From assembly GCA_936440205.1 (NCBI GenBank), contig OW387135.1, forward strand, positions 37,178,792 through 37,242,791: DNA of 64,000 nucleotides, given 5' to 3'. Origin of the DNA: Lepidonotus clava (taxonomy: Eukaryota; Annelida; Polychaeta; Phyllodocida; Polynoidae). The notes under the pieces are model-generated. The model was not told the origin of the DNA and did no database searches. It was given only the letters and a program-made list of their open reading frames with translations. Both the position numbers and the translations under genes were made by a program. This document shows positions 1 to 12,377 of the stretch, piece after piece. Position 1 is the first letter of the stretch; every line of letters starts with the position of its first letter.

Positions 1-885
1 TGTCTTTATAGTGACACTACAGTCACAGGTTTCCTGTACTGGAAACTGTACTTTAACACACTTTGGCGCATGCTACGCATGTAAAATCAATGTTTTTCGC
101 TGAAATATCACACTAAAATTACCGTGGGCATATATTTGGCCCTTATAGGAGTCAGTAGTGACAGATCTTAATTTCCACTGACATAAATCCTACATAGATT
201 TGCCTTATATTTGGCACACACTGATGGACACTAAAGTTCTAAGCACAAATTCTACATGGCTGGCGGACAATAATACTACTCATTTGGTAGTAACTAAACT
301 GTAACGCATACACATTAGGCTGACACTGGATGATAACATTATAGACCATATGTAGGTCACAGATACCTGGCCCAAACTTTGGCTTTACATCTCAATACAG
401 AGCACTGTCAATCATTATTGGGGGAATTATACAATTCAGGGCATACATCATTTTTTACATACCTTATTGGCCATACATAGGTCTAGATGGTTGGATTTCT
501 TAGTTTTCTTCCTACATTTCAGCGACAGGAGCCCTTTTCATGTGTTGACATTTTCCCTCCAAAAAGCCTATCTCACCCACATGAGACTTTCTCACAAAGG
601 AACATTATCATATTAGGTATAGTTGGACATCTTTTTCAAAAACAAGATTTCCCACGTAGCAAAATACAAAAAGCATTTAGTATTTCTCAAATAACACCTC
701 AGACAAGTGAGAATACCTAGACTCACAGATCCAACATGGCCACTGGTGACTTCCACCTCTGAGTCACTGGCTAACTGAAAGCATGGATTGTCAAAATGCA
801 GGGGGAAACACTACCTAAATACTACTTTTATAGTGTCATTTTGTTCATAAGGTAGACCTGATACATTGTGGAGGACATTGAGGTA
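1..885. other. Non-coding, no feature recognised
   Basis: This is AT-rich DNA. The only open frame of note (487-720, 77 codons) has no family resemblance or coding bias that could be supported. Confidence 0.5.
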
Positions 886-1619
886 GGTTTAAGGATAGAC
901 CCCACTGATGGGCTGCCCATTCAGGAAAGCATTAATGTTTTTCTTACTAATGCTCTGATCATTGATTGCTATGCATCATTTGAAAGCTCAGATTTTTCTC
1001 TATCTATTGATATATATAAAGTTATGATGTAACTGGAATTCCAGATTTTATCAAATAAAAACTGACTTTTTTTACTTTTATTTTTTGAACATTGATATCT
1101 TGGTTAATATTAAAGTGGCGTGTATAACATTTCACACACATCTTTATAACTTCCATAAGCAGGGAACTGTGTCTTAAATTTTTGATTAAGGTCTTAGATT
1201 TTATTTTATGATGAAAAACTATGATGGAAACTTTTTTGGAATATTTTTCATCACCAATTTCTACATTTCATAAAAATTGAACAAGGGCCTATATAAAAAA
1301 TCTGAGACACAGTTCCCTCCATATATATCCCAAGAATATATACCAAAAGTTTCAAAGCTCTAAGTTGAAAATTAACTAAGATATTTATGTTCAAAAATTA
1401 AAGTTGAATATCATGATTTTCAGGTTTGTGACTCACTTACAGACCTACTGTCATATGTCAGTTTATAAAAGTTATTTCATTAGATAATATTATCTATTGG
1501 CTATCTAATGATGTTTTCTGTTTTATGATAATAATTTATGCTGTGAAACAAATATTAGGATCATATTTGAAGGTAGTCACGCCATTTATACTTCCATCAC
1601 TGGGGTCTATCCTTAAACC
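886..1619. mobile_element. Non-autonomous TIR element, about 734 bp
   Basis: The left end (886-911, GGTTTAAGGATAGACCCCA...) recurs as its reverse complement at 1594-1619. The two 26-base arms differ at about one position. The interior is AT-rich and has no coding frame. This is a MITE-like DNA transposon remnant whose superfamily cannot be told from the ends. No clear target-site duplication was seen. Confidence 0.65.
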
Positions 1620-4497
1620 CAGAAAATAGACTGGCAAGAGACACACTATTCTCATTTCACCCATTATTGCTCATTTCGCTTGGCGCTCGCTGATCCAGGT
1701 ACTTGTGGTGGGGACCATGCCCAAAAAAATAAAAAGGTGGTAGTGTGTAGGCCGAGGTCCCAATCCTTCATCTTTAAAGGGAGGGGCCAGTGATAATAAA
1801 TTAGCATACTGCCATGATCTATACCATGATGGGAATAATCATACCAAATTTTATGCTTTTATCTCTAATAGTTTTTGTTTTATTCACATTTTGTCTCCAC
1901 TAATCTGAGTTCCCCTGCCTGCATCTGACACTGCCTGCACAGATCAATTATCTGTATGTGACGTCACAAGCAGAACAGTTGAAAAATTATAAAACTGAAA
2001 TAATTGCAATAAGAAATATGTTAAATGTTCTGTATAAGTCTAAAAGAGATCAAAATAACCAAATTAAATGATTTATAAAAGAAAATGTTCAAAAATATAG
2101 TTTTTATGGAATTTAGAAATTTGAAATTTGAATATAACTGTCATTTTGTGTGACGTCACACACAGATATGTGTTTACCTGTGGATCACAGGAATAAGAGG
2201 TTTATCAAAGTTAAAGCCCACTTTTCACATGAAAGAGTAAATTATTTGCATTGGAACTTTTCATACCTTTATATAAGGATTAAATCTTATGTATAAAGTG
2301 AAAAATAACAAGAATCGAAATTTCACTGGCTCCTCTCTTTAAACCCATTAGCAACCCGAGGTCGTGCTTCTGATCGATTTGCCCCCATTTTCGTGCGGCT
2401 GAGTTCATCCCTAAGCGTTCCACGCCCTTAAGTCCTACTTCTCTTTTTCGGCTAAACTTTGGTCTATAACATTACGTGGTCACTTTGACCTTTTGCTGAG
2501 GTCACTTCTGGTCAAATGATACATCATGCATTACGGCTTCGTGTTTACTAACTCATGCATACATTTTCGTGCAGCTCATACCATACGAGCTCGTATCACA
2601 CGATCTTGTGTACTTCATGATCGTGTCCAAACACACAGCTTTACTCATATCTTTAACCGAGAAGATTTATTTGTCTTTTAACCTTCATAATTATTGCACA
2701 AACTTGTGTCGTGACATTGAATTGATTACTATAATTCATCACAATATGTAAGGGTTTATACACCAGCATTTATCTTGACTACCACTCAGTCCCTAGCTCA
2801 CGCATGTATCTGATAGATGGGTCATTTTTTCAAAGGTAAGGCTTGGGTAAAGATTGGAAGAAACACGGTTTTCTTATAAGGAAGTGAATAATCCTAACTA
2901 CACTTGGAATATCCTCAAAATATCTTTAGCTGTATTAATTCTTGATGCCAATGCCATACTTTCTTTGGAATATAATCATATAATTAAGTGCAAGGTTTTC
3001 TTTAATCAGGGATGTAAGTTGGGGACACTGAAAAAGTCAGAAAAAGCATATAGAAATTCTGAATCACCTAAAAATGTTTTAAAATGAGTTCTAAATACAA
3101 AATTTTGAAACAGTTTTTCTGGGGTGCCGGAGAGAAAAAATAGGAAATCACACAAAAGAAAACTTACATCCCCGTTTAATATTTGATACAATTTTAACTT
3201 ATCATATCAGTTTTTTAAAAAAATTCAAAAATGTTTTAATCCCTACCTACCCGACCCAATTTTTTTGGAAGCATGAAACCTGAAAAGAACAATTTCTTTT
3301 GGCCTAGTTTTAATGAATAACTTTACAAGTACCAGAAGTGAAACCGGCCCTGCTTTCACCCACTCAAAATAGGTTTGTGATGAGCAAAAACCTTTTTTCG
3401 CAATTATTTTCATTTGAAAATAATTCTACCATATTTATTTTTCAAATTATTCATGTTTTATTGCCACTGATTGAAACAAAGAAAATTTATAATTTTTCAC
3501 ACATTGCCAACATTTTATCATTGGCAAATATTTCCTCATTAACTAGGGAACTGCTATCACTTATTGGTCGAATTGTCTAGTTAAACTTCCTTTATGTTTG
3601 CTAGTCAAGTGGTAGACTGATCCACGAGATGGGGCACTCATATCCATGACGCAGAAGGCTTGGTTGAAAGTCAAGTTTTATTAGTGGATATATCAATTGC
3701 GTACAATTGCCAGTGTAGTTGTAGTCTATTTAGTCCTAGGTTCAAAAGTTACATCACACGAAGGCAAGTTTCCTCCATAGAGTCCGCCCGGCTTTGTGCG
3801 TTCATGCAACAGCGTAGTTATATCACTTGTCACCAGATGTCCATATATGTGGCTATCCAAACCCTCAAATCTTAAGACTCGTACTGTTCCAAACAGTATT
3901 GAATAGTGCTCTCTACCTTTAACCATAGGTTCCCACCTATATATACCAGTCTGACTTTTGATTTTATCCCAAGCAGTGGTGCTCGCTAGGAGATGTAACC
4001 TGTCTGCCATAGCTAAACAGGTATATTATGCCTACCAGAAGCCCATGCTGTATTTACATTATGTAATGTGGTAACCATGTAATTTCGAATACCTTTATGA
4101 TATTTCTTCTGCAGTCTGGTGACTGTTTCTTTACTTTATTCATGTACAACTGATTATATGCACAAGGTGTTTTTACTAACTACCTTTGTGCAATATATTA
4201 TATTCTCTTATTAAAATTTTGTTGAGAAAAGTAATACTTAACCCTTTTTTGCTTGATTTTCAGAAAAAAAAATCCCATTTTTTCTAAAAATTGATGGGTC
4301 ACATGACCCTGATCATGTGACCAGAAATAAATCATTTTAGAATTCCAATACAAAATCTAGAATCTTGAGGTTTTAAGCTTTCCATCAATATTATGATATG
4401 TTGTGATTTTCTAATGAAAATAGTAAATTATAAGCATATTTATCTCCCAACTCCATCAAAAACTTGTAAAAAAAACAAACTGCTTCCCTACCATCTG
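1620..4497. other. Non-coding, no gene recognised
   Basis: AT-rich DNA contains two TGACGTCA palindromes (1959-1966, 2151-2158). A 94-codon minus-strand open frame (3726-4010) was examined but could not be assigned. No repeat boundary was identified. Confidence 0.45.
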
Positions 4498-4900
4498 AAA
4501 AGGGTTCCTTGCACATACATTTTCAAAAGCCTAGTTTTTATTCAATTGACTTTGCATTGGTATTCTAAAAACAATATTTCAAAAGAGAAAATTTGAGAAT
4601 TCCCTTCTTTCTGTGCTTTTATTTATGTCCTTAATATAGCATAATAAAGGAGAATCCCTTTTAATATAAATTGGGAATTTCAGGTTATTGAATGTGTTTA
4701 GGGTGGTAAAAACTACAATAAATGATAGCCTGTCTGGGCCTAGATAGAAATATCTTATGCCTAACCTCAATTCCTTTCTATTTATTTTTGAGACTGGGGG
4801 ATTCCCTTTGATTTATCCATTGGTTCCCAAATAACTCACTGTGTGACGTCACAAATATGGTGATTTTCCTTAAAAAATTATATAAAATGCAAGTTTTTTA
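4498..4900. repeat. Diverged local duplication, copy A
   Basis: From AAAGGGTTCCTTGCACATA onward, this segment aligns by eye with 5328-5940. Landmarks in the same order are the TATTCTAAAAA tract, TTATTGAATG, AATTCCTTTCTAT, a GGGGATTCCCTTT-like box, and TGACGTCACAAAT followed by a TTTCCTTA-like tract. The copies are strongly diverged, so the duplication or repeat family is old. Copy A has no MITE at the site occupied in copy B. Confidence 0.6.
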
Positions 4901-5327
4901 ATGTCCCCTAGTTTTTTCAAAATTAAGAACTTTCTTTAGATTCTTCTCAGATTAAAAGTGCTAGATGTTAATGACATGCTGCAATGTTTTCATTAAAAAA
5001 TACGTAACAGTACTTATGTGCAAGGTTCCCCACACTACCCATAGCCTCTGATTGCTTCGAATTCATAGTTTCATGATAGACAGATGGTGTGTAAAAGGGT
5101 CTCTGTAGTACAGTTTGCAAGGTTCCCTTTGCAGGGGCTTTGTCATCCGTAAGACGGACATACTTTGATACATTGTAACTCCATTACCGCGGTGCCAAAT
5201 TCACGACGTGACCAATGACGTTGTGTTATTACGTTCTGAAAGGGCAAAACACTACACCAGTGACATCATCGTCAGGCTAACGTCGGCGGGTGTATCTCTA
5301 AACACTCACAGACGAAAGCGTCCCTTT

Positions 5328-5940
5328 AAAGGGTTCCTTGCACATAAATTTCAAAAGCTTATTCTTTATCTAACTAACTTCCCTTTGCTATTCTAAAAAT
5401 ATATTAAAAGAAAAAAATGGAAAATGTCAAAGTATTAGTGAATTATAAAGGAAAGAAAATTATATTTGGGAATTTCCTAATTTCTGGTCTTTATGTTCTG
5501 TCATTGCTACGTCACAATTCAGGGAAATACCTTTCAAAATAACTTGGAAATTTAAAGTTATTGAATGAATTTAGCTGAGTAAAAGATACATGTATTTATA
5601 GCCTATGTTTTTCTTAATATAAATATTGAATGTCACACCTAAATTCCTTTCTATAGACCTTTTTCATTAGGGTGTGGCGCCCCCTGGTGAAGTAAATGGA
5701 ACCAATGGTTTAGGTCATTTCCCATAGTTAACCTATATGAAGTGAAACATATAGGTTTAATATGGGAAATGACCTGAACCATTGGTTCCATTTACTTCAC
5801 CAGGGGGCGCAACACTCTTAATGAAAAAGGTCTATACACTATTGAGAGTTGGGGATTCCCTTTTTTGGAAGTTCGGGATTCCCAATTAGTGCCCTTGTGA
5901 CGTCACAAATTAGGGGATTTCCCTTACAATATATATAGAA
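5328..5940. repeat. Diverged local duplication, copy B (interrupted by a MITE)
   Basis: This is a second copy of the 4498-4900 segment, with the same landmarks in the same order. It is split after AATTCCTTTC by the palindromic element at 5652-5836. The terminal block with TGACGTCACAAAT (5898-5910) and TTTCCCTTA is retained. Confidence 0.6.
5652..5836. mobile_element. Palindromic MITE, 185 bp, with about 88-bp arms
   Basis: The left arm (5652-5739) begins TATAGACCTTTTTCATTA. The right arm (5748-5836) is its near-perfect reverse complement with about six mismatches, leaving an 8-base loop. The ends are compatible with a TA target duplication, as in Tc1/mariner-type MITEs. Comparison with the empty site in copy A of the surrounding duplication supports a real insertion. 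There is no coding capacity, and the transcript would fold into a long hairpin. Confidence 0.85.
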
Positions 5941-6303
5941 AGAGTCTCATAGCTAATAACTCATAAGTTGGCCACACATTGAAGTCGGCCTCACGGTGAA
6001 GCCGCTCTTTGTAGAGTATAAACTGTATAAAATATCTTTCCCATCGCCTCTGGAGCCGGGGGGTGCACTCTGCTTCCTTATAGGCGCCCTTGGCAGACTT
6101 GACCATGTCCCAATAAAAATGCCCTCTCCCAAGCCACCACCTAGACAATAACTGAATAACATATTATTATTAGTTAGTTCACCTTCACGAGGGTCATAAG
6201 AGCCTTCTTTTCTTTTCTCCGTGCGCGATGCCCGGATTTCCGGGCCTCTGTCCTTTAGGTGTCACACCACTGTTTTGATGTGTCACCCTGGGGGTGCTAC
6301 GCC

Positions 6304-6681
6304 TTACCATTTTTTGATGGTACTTTCTATTGAGATGATGTTTTTGGCCGCTTGTTTATTTATTTCTGGTTGTTTCACGAGGATATGTTCTATTCTGGTA
6401 ATTAGGGTTTGGTCTTTATGGATTTCAGGACATTCTTCCAGAATATGGCATTGTGTTTCTTCTGTCTGGCCACAACCCCTGCAGGTTGTGTCTGGATACA
6501 TTTTCTTATAGTTTCCTCGTACATTTAGCATCCTAGTTCTTGCCATGGAGATTGCTCTGGTCTGTTCCCTCGTGAGTTTTGTCAGATATTTGGCGGTTTC
6601 ATTGGGCGTTTCTTGTCTGTTGCTAGTGAGGAAGGTGTACTCAGCCTTCTCTGTTCCCATTTGGTTGATGGTACTCTTCAT
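6304..6681 (-). pseudogene. LINE C-terminal domain with CCHC zinc finger
   Basis: The 125-codon frame contains TREQTRAISMARTRMLNVRGN and then CRGC-x8-H-x4-C (CRGCGQTEETQCHILEEC). This is the C-terminal zinc-knuckle arrangement of many I/Jockey-group LINE ORF2 proteins. It ends at a stop close to the element's 3' end. The stretch between 6682 and 7103 is lysine/arginine-rich LINE sequence in shifted frames. Confidence 0.75.
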
Positions 6682-7103
6682 CGCTGCTCTTATATGTTGT
6701 TGGTTATTTCTTTTTACCTGGCTGGTTGTTTGTTCTTCATATCTGTATGGCTGAGTCCTATGCGTTGCATAGCTTCTTTAGTCTTAGACATCCAAGAGTT
6801 GGCCAGGTTGTTTGTTGTTATTGACCTTGTTGTTTCGCTTGATTTGTTTTCTAGTGTTTTGGTGTATATGGTTCTTTTCAGGTTGATCCTGTGCTGGATG
6901 TCAAGTATGTTTAGTTTTTCGTATAGGCATTCCCGTGGTGTGGATTTTGTGGTATTTTCATAATTCTTTTGATTACATTGTCTAGTGTGGTGTTATGTTT
7001 CTTCGTTTGAGTTTTATTTGGCTCCCATGTTTCTGATCCATAATGTTATGATTGGTATGATACATGTTTCCTTTAGTTTCCACATCGTCTCCATTTGGAT
7101 TCC

Positions 7104-7980
7104 TCAGAAGTTTTCATCAGCAGCCAGGTATAGTACTGTTTGTAGTGTAGCCTCTGTCTTCCTTTCAACTTCCTGTATGTGTGATTCAAGATTGTTCTTG
7201 GAGTTGAGTGTTTCTCTAAGGTATTTATATTGGGTACATCGGTCCAGTTCTATATCATAAATGTTTAGTTGAGGTTGTTCCTGGCACTTTCCTATTATCA
7301 TGGTCTTTGATTTGTCTTTCCTGAAGTGGATTCTGTATTTGTTTGCCCGTTCCTTGGTGTTTAGTTTGTCTGTTAGGTTCCAGGCGGCTCCTGTGCATCC
7401 TTGTTTGTGCATGGTGTACATTATAGCGTCTAACCATGCTTTATCATAGGCCTTTCTTACATCCAGGAACGTGGTCAAGGTAGGCTTTCCCAGGTGTTTG
7501 TTAGTTTGTATGAGTTCCTTTATTCTGATTATGTGGTCAACTGTGGCCATTCCCTTTCATCCTCCTGCTTGTTAGTCTGTGATTATTATATTTTTAAGGA
7601 TTCTGGTGTTTAGTAGTCTTTTGTATAGTTTACCCATGTTGCTCGATAATGAGATCCCACGTTCATTACTGCACTTTCCTTTTTCTCCTTTTCCTTTGTA
7701 TATTCTGATGACTTCAGCTTTTTGCCAATGTTTGGGTATCTTCTTGGTTTTTGTTATATGGTTTAGTGCTCTGATTCAAGGTACAAGGCTCTGGTTTGTT
7801 GGTTGGCCTCTATGAAGGCGGAGTTTGGTATGTTATCTGGTCCTGCCATTTCGTTCCTTTTTAGTTTTGATATGTTTTTTTTTAGTTCTGGTATGGTGAA
7901 TGGTTGTATCTCGTCGTTTTCTGTTACCTCGCGTAGGTGTTTGATTCTTTCCTCTTTTATCCTTGTCCAATCTTTTGTTT
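7104..7980 (-). pseudogene. LINE reverse transcriptase (internally deleted)
   Basis: The 5' part reads IPELKKNISKLKRNEMAGPD followed by NIPN, the usual N-terminal reverse transcriptase block. Further on, TTFLDVRKAYDKAW is motif A with the first catalytic Asp. The text then jumps to HFRKDKSKTMIIGK and YKYLRETL, which lie after motif C. The YxDD catalytic motif and motif B are therefore missing through an internal deletion. Frames change several times. It is a fossil LINE fragment continuous with the pieces on either side. Confidence 0.8.
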
Positions 7981-8520
7981 TTTTAATAAATTTATTCAAG
8001 GCAAAACTTTCAGGCATGAGCCTGATCTTCCAAGAGTGCCAATCTTGGTACAAAACGGCACTTATATATATGTACAGGCATTGGAAGATATTACATAAAT
8101 AATCAATTTAGGTATAATTAAATCAATTCTCTCCGCGACTAGTTGTCAGTCACTGATAATTGATTAATATAAGTTGACATATATTACATATTACGACCGG
8201 TTGTCACTCATTATACAATTTCTTATACAGGTAAATAAACAATGATTACTTGTGAGTTTCATCAATTATACTGCAAATTGTTGTGATATTACAGACTTGA
8301 AGTCGTGAAGACTTTGTATCATCTGAGTGGTTCTGTCCAACTTATTCCAGAGATCAATTCCTCTGTTATTCTCCGGGATCGTCCTCGATCCCTTCGGGAT
8401 CGGTACTTCCCGGAGAATATAGATCATATTTTTAGGCCTAGAACCAGCACTTTCGCTGGTAGTGTTTGTACACACACTCTCCAAGCACCAGCGGTCAAAT
8501 TTCAGCTAACGGCAGCTTTT
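7980..8520 (-). mobile_element. Second LINE, 3' fragment with poly(A) end, inserted in the first LINE
   Basis: On the minus strand the fragment ends in GAATAAATTTATTAAAAAAA, which looks like a poly(A) signal and tail (about 7978-7999). Upstream, a 72-codon frame (8266-8484) carries RGIDLWNKLDRTTQMIQSLHDFKSV. This resembles the short C-terminal tail of CR1/Jockey-type ORF2 proteins (xxWNxLP...sxxxFKxxL). It is heavily 5' truncated. Whether 8520-9735 arrived with it or separately is unclear. Confidence 0.6.
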
Positions 8521-8865
8521 TGATGGCTCTGCTTGGAGATCATGAGTCTATAACACTGTCCTCTATGGGGTTTCTGAATGTAGGTAACCCATAACATCTG
8601 TTCGGAGATTGAAATCTTTCCAAATATGGTCATGTATAGGGTTTCCCTCATAAGTTATACTATTTTTGAAAAGTTGAGCATGTTTGTGTCTGTTGTTTGA
8701 TCCTAAGGGTCAACATTTATTGGCGAAAGTATAGATTGGATATTGGAAGGACTGAGTAATGATACGCCTGTTAACCATGAGCATCAAAAGGTTGAAGAGG
8801 GCAAAGGAGGATGTCGTGGCAATGTCAGGGGGATGTGATGGCATTGTCCTGGTATGCCCATCCCT

Positions 8866-8962
8866 GAACCTGGTATGCCAATAATGGTACCTGGTATGCC
8901 AATAATGGTACCTGGTATGCCAATGCCGGTACCTGGTATGCCAATGCCGGTACCTGGTATGC
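8866..8962. repeat. Minisatellite, 21-bp unit, about 4.5 copies
   Basis: The unit is CCTGGTATGCCAATAATGGTA, with a CCGG variant in later copies. Because 21 is a multiple of three, it opens frames that encode GIPGT-type repeats, which are not taken as a gene. Confidence 0.9.
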
Positions 8963-9139
8963 CCATCACCATCCCCATCCATCCCAGTGAAAATATTTTT
9001 GAAAAGTTGAGCATGTTTGTGTCTGTTATTTGACCCTAAGGGTCAACATTTATTTGTGAAAGTATAGATTGGGTATTGGAAGCAAGGAATAAGTAATGAT
9101 AGGCCTGTTTACCATGAGAATCAAAAGGTTGAAGAGGGC

Positions 9140-9378
9140 AACGGTGGATGTCGTGGCATTGCCATGGGGATGTCATGGCATTGCCATGGGGATGTCATAG
9201 CATTGTCATGTGGATGTCATGGCATTGTCATGGGGATGTCATGGCATTGTCATGGGGATGTCATGGCATTGTCATGGCATTGTCATGGGGATGGCATGGC
9301 ATTGTCATGGGGATGGCATGGCATTATCATGATGATATCATAGCATCGTCATGGGGATGTCATGGCATCGTCATGGGA
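9140..9378. repeat. Minisatellite, 22-bp unit, about 10 copies
   Basis: The unit GGCATTGTCATGGGGATGTC plus AT is repeated with small variants. It gives a spurious His/Trp/Met-rich open frame across it. Confidence 0.9.
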
Positions 9379-9724
9379 ATTTTACTGATATTTCCTAACC
9401 ACATCTCTAGTATATCTATATAATGTCGAATACCCGGAGCTCTTTGGTTTTCTAAACCACTATCGAATCGATAACTCGTTCGGGTACTTGTATGGAGAAA
9501 CTATATACTTTTGACTCACTAGACACCTAGTTTTGAAAAGTATCTTTTCAGCATTATGGGTTTGTCTTACTGGTGTTATTCTCAGGGTTTTTACTGGCCG
9601 TATACATATAAGTTAATACATATAAGTTAATAACTGTCTGTCATAACATTGTAAAATGCCCAATAGTTTACATTCATCATGTAACTCTATACGTGATAGT
9701 TGATATCCAATAGGGTACCCTATA

Positions 9725-10565
9725 CTAGTACGCAGTCCACGGTTCTGCAATTTCTTTTGCCTGGTATAATTGCTCGTAATAGTCAGCTATGTGGTTCTTT
9801 ATTTTGTCCGGGTCCTTAATGTGGGTGCCCTCTTCGTCTTTTGTATATTTTTCCAGATCATCTTTGGTTTTTAGTAGTTTTTTCCTGGTTTTCCAGAAGT
9901 TGTTTGATGCAGTACCTCCTTCCTTGACTAATTTATCCATTTTGAATTTTGTCTGCTCTTTCATGAATTCAAGGATATGGTTCTTCTGGTCTTTCTGGGC
10001 TTGTATATAATTGTCCTTTTCTCTTAGTTTGTGTGCTTCTGGTAGGTTATTGTCTACTGCTTCCTGGAATTCTTTTTTTGAGGGCTTCTTTCTCTTTTTC
10101 ATCTGTCTCCTTCTTCCTTCCTTAGCCTCTTATGGTGATGGTGCCTATATTTTCAATGAGGCACTTCATAATATGGGCTTCCAGTTTGTTGTAGTCTTCG
10201 GCTATGTTGGTCTGAGCACAATTCATGTCGTTGTTGAACATCTGCCATTTTTCTTTATTGCCAGGTGCCCATATTTTTGTTATTTTGTTTCTTGGTTTTC
10301 TGGTTTGGGCTTTGAGTGTGAAGGTGATTGTATTATGGTCTGTTGGTTTTTTCCCTGTTAGTGTTAGGATGCCCCCCTTGTCTATGTTGATTTCCACTAT
10401 TCTTTGTCTCGTATCTGTTGGTGTAATAATGTAGTCGATTATGGATCTTTCTGTTGGTTTGTTTCTATTTATCCTCATCCACTGTTCTCTTCCTCTATTG
10501 ACAGTATTTTCATGTTGCAGTTGTCTATCATTTTTTGTAGAAGTCTACCGTTTCTATGCTCCTCT
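9725..10565 (-). pseudogene. LINE endonuclease C-terminus and linker (fragment)
   Basis: The frame ending at 10122 contains RSIIDYIIT and then SDH-like TDHNTITFTL, which match the last blocks of apurinic-like LINE endonucleases. The next frame (9725-10102) is a lysine-rich linker with FWKTRKKL and IADYYEQLYQ, typical of the stretch before the reverse transcriptase. The N-terminal half of the endonuclease is missing. The frames are offset relative to each other, so it cannot make one protein. Confidence 0.75.
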
Positions 10566-12377
10566 TGGTTAAGAGGAGATATAGTACCTGATAATATAGT
10601 AAGCAACTGCATGCATGTCAGCAGTTATAACGATTTTCAGAGGCACTTAGAGAAAAACTAAACTTTCTCTTCAACAACCAAATAGATATAGGAGAAACGT
10701 ATCATCAGATATAAAACGGCTCTTTGGGTCTCCTTTAATCAAAATGCTTTAGGTCAATGCACTAATTTTGATTTTGATGGCCTTATGGCGCATTCCAAAG
10801 CCCTAGGTAGATTCCTGCCTGTATTATTTTGAAAATGTGATAACTTGCAAAAATAACAAGGTTCTACATTAAGCATTGCCCACCTGGACAACCTGAGATA
10901 GGGCAGCTAATATTGATATCCACCTGCCTGAAGGGTAGGACAAATTTCTGTAACACAATAAAAGTCCATTAAGGATAAGCAGGTGCATTTAGGGTCCGAA
11001 AGCTTGCACCTGCCTGGTGGGCAGCAAGTGATTTAGGTACAGCTATTATTTTTCGCCCTATCTGTACTTTTTGGTTCCTCCTACAGTCGCGTCATAACAA
11101 GGACATGGATGGTAACCAGGTAACGATCTTGAAGCACAGTTGGCCATGCACACCAGGTCACATCGTAAAAACACCTATTATGGGCGATTTGGAAAGAGTA
11201 AAGCGCTATAATGTAGGTATACCTGCCCCCTAATGGTTACATGATCTGACGTTTTTAATCGTAAGGGGCTAATGCTAAAAGTAATATTATTATATTATTA
11301 TGAGGCGGCTATGGCTTTAAGTTCAAATCCAGACCTAGGTCAGCTTAAGATCTTAGCCGCCGAATTCCCCTTTCGTCATATACGAGGATCAGTGACGCGT
11401 TTATGTGTAACAGACTGTTGTTGAATTCCTACCTCTTCCTGAAAGGGCTTAAATAACCCATATTTGGGCTTACATCGCAGAGATTTAGATATATAGAAGA
11501 CATAGAAATCGTTAAAATCATCCAAATTGGGCCAAATTAGACATTCAAGACCGGAATCCAAATCCTTATATCGTTACGGGAACACCGGCGGCCGCCATTC
11601 ACATTGTGTCCGAGTCAGCCGATGCAACGAAGTCACGCTCTGAAACCCTTCCCAAAATTGCTTAAATAACCTAGGTTTGGGCTTATTTGGGCTTATATTG
11701 CTGAGATTTGGATATATAGAATACATAGGAATCGTTAACATCTTCCAAATTGGGCCAAATTAGACAAAGCGTTATATCGGTACGATCGCCGGGCGCCCCG
11801 CCATCTTACTTGGTCACGTGACCCTTTCTTCCCCGATCTGGGGCGCTTGGTTGGGGCACTGCGCCGAGGGTTAGGGAAAGGGGAGATTGCACTGGTAAAG
11901 TTTGAGACTGAAGTGGGATGCGGGGATCAGTGATTGTGTTGATAAGGCGTGACAGCTGACGGGACACCCAGTGATTGGTAGGACGTTAAACTACCCCAAC
12001 AAACAAGATAGGACACCCGTTCGTGGCCCTCCGTTTCGCAACTCCCTTATTATCGCCCACATCGGGAACTGTCAAGTCACGATGCACGTAGCCCTGTGGA
12101 TCCTTTGCTCACGGCAAGCTGTGTTAGTGTGTAGGACATTAGGAGTAGATTCGATCATTTGACTACGATACACAACTCACAACACCAACCGTGAAAACCA
12201 CAGAAACCTCCGTGATTTCAGTGTTCAAAAAGACCACAGGTCCGTGATAGTTTTGAGTCGTTTTGAACGTAACCTGAACCAGCCTTGAACCTTCCTTGAT
12301 GGGTCTAAATTCGACACAGTGACAGGGCTCTTTCTTAAATTTGAAAGAGCGACAGGGCCGTTTCTTAAACGATTCCA
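10566..12377. other. Non-coding apart from the tandem duplication
   Basis: No gene was recognised. Between 11800 and 12160 the DNA is GC-richer but shows no coding frame that could be assigned. GTTCAAATCC near 11323 resembles a tRNA B box, but it has no fitting A box or cloverleaf. Confidence 0.45.
11438..11795. repeat. Tandem duplication, about 145-bp units 210 bp apart
   Basis: The first copy (about 11440-11585) and second copy (about 11650-11795) share GCTTAAATAACC, TTTGGGCTTA, GATATATAGAA, and CCAAATTGGGCCAAATTAGAC in order. They also share the flanking GTTAC/GTACG-like ends. The minus-strand 61-codon frame over copy 1 is not continuous in copy 2, so coding is not supported. Confidence 0.7.

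Larger units (their letters stand above)
8660..9380. repeat. 334-bp tandem duplication, each copy ending in a different minisatellite
   Basis: TTTTTGAAAAGTTGAGCATG starts at about 8662 and again at about 8996. About 180 bases after each start are closely similar, through GGTTGAAGAGGGCAA. After this shared part, copy 1 carries the 21-bp array and copy 2 the 22-bp array. The piece lies within the insertion that splits the LINE. Confidence 0.8.
6165..10565 (-). mobile_element. Decayed APE-type LINE (I/Jockey group), 5' truncated and split by insertion
   Basis: Read on the minus strand, the segment gives endonuclease C-terminus, linker, reverse transcriptase and C-terminal zinc-finger remnants in order, in several frames. 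The 3' end is followed by a short TAA-type microsatellite (ACTAACTAATAATAATA near 6160-6185), as in I-type elements. The 5' end fades out near 10565. A younger insertion of about 1.75 kb (about 7980-9735) separates linker from reverse transcriptase. Multiple frameshifts and an internal deletion make it non-functional. The exact clade is not assigned. Confidence 0.8.

Noticed and set aside
3726-4010. 94-codon minus-strand open frame
   Set aside because: Composition is protein-like, but there is no recognisable motif, no splice context and no second copy. Coding cannot be supported.
9148-9423. His/Trp/Met-rich open frame
   Set aside because: It is a by-product of the 22-bp minisatellite.
11290-11345. 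Possible tRNA or tRNA-derived SINE from a B-box-like GTTCAAATCC
   Set aside because: There is no correctly spaced A box and no cloverleaf can be drawn.
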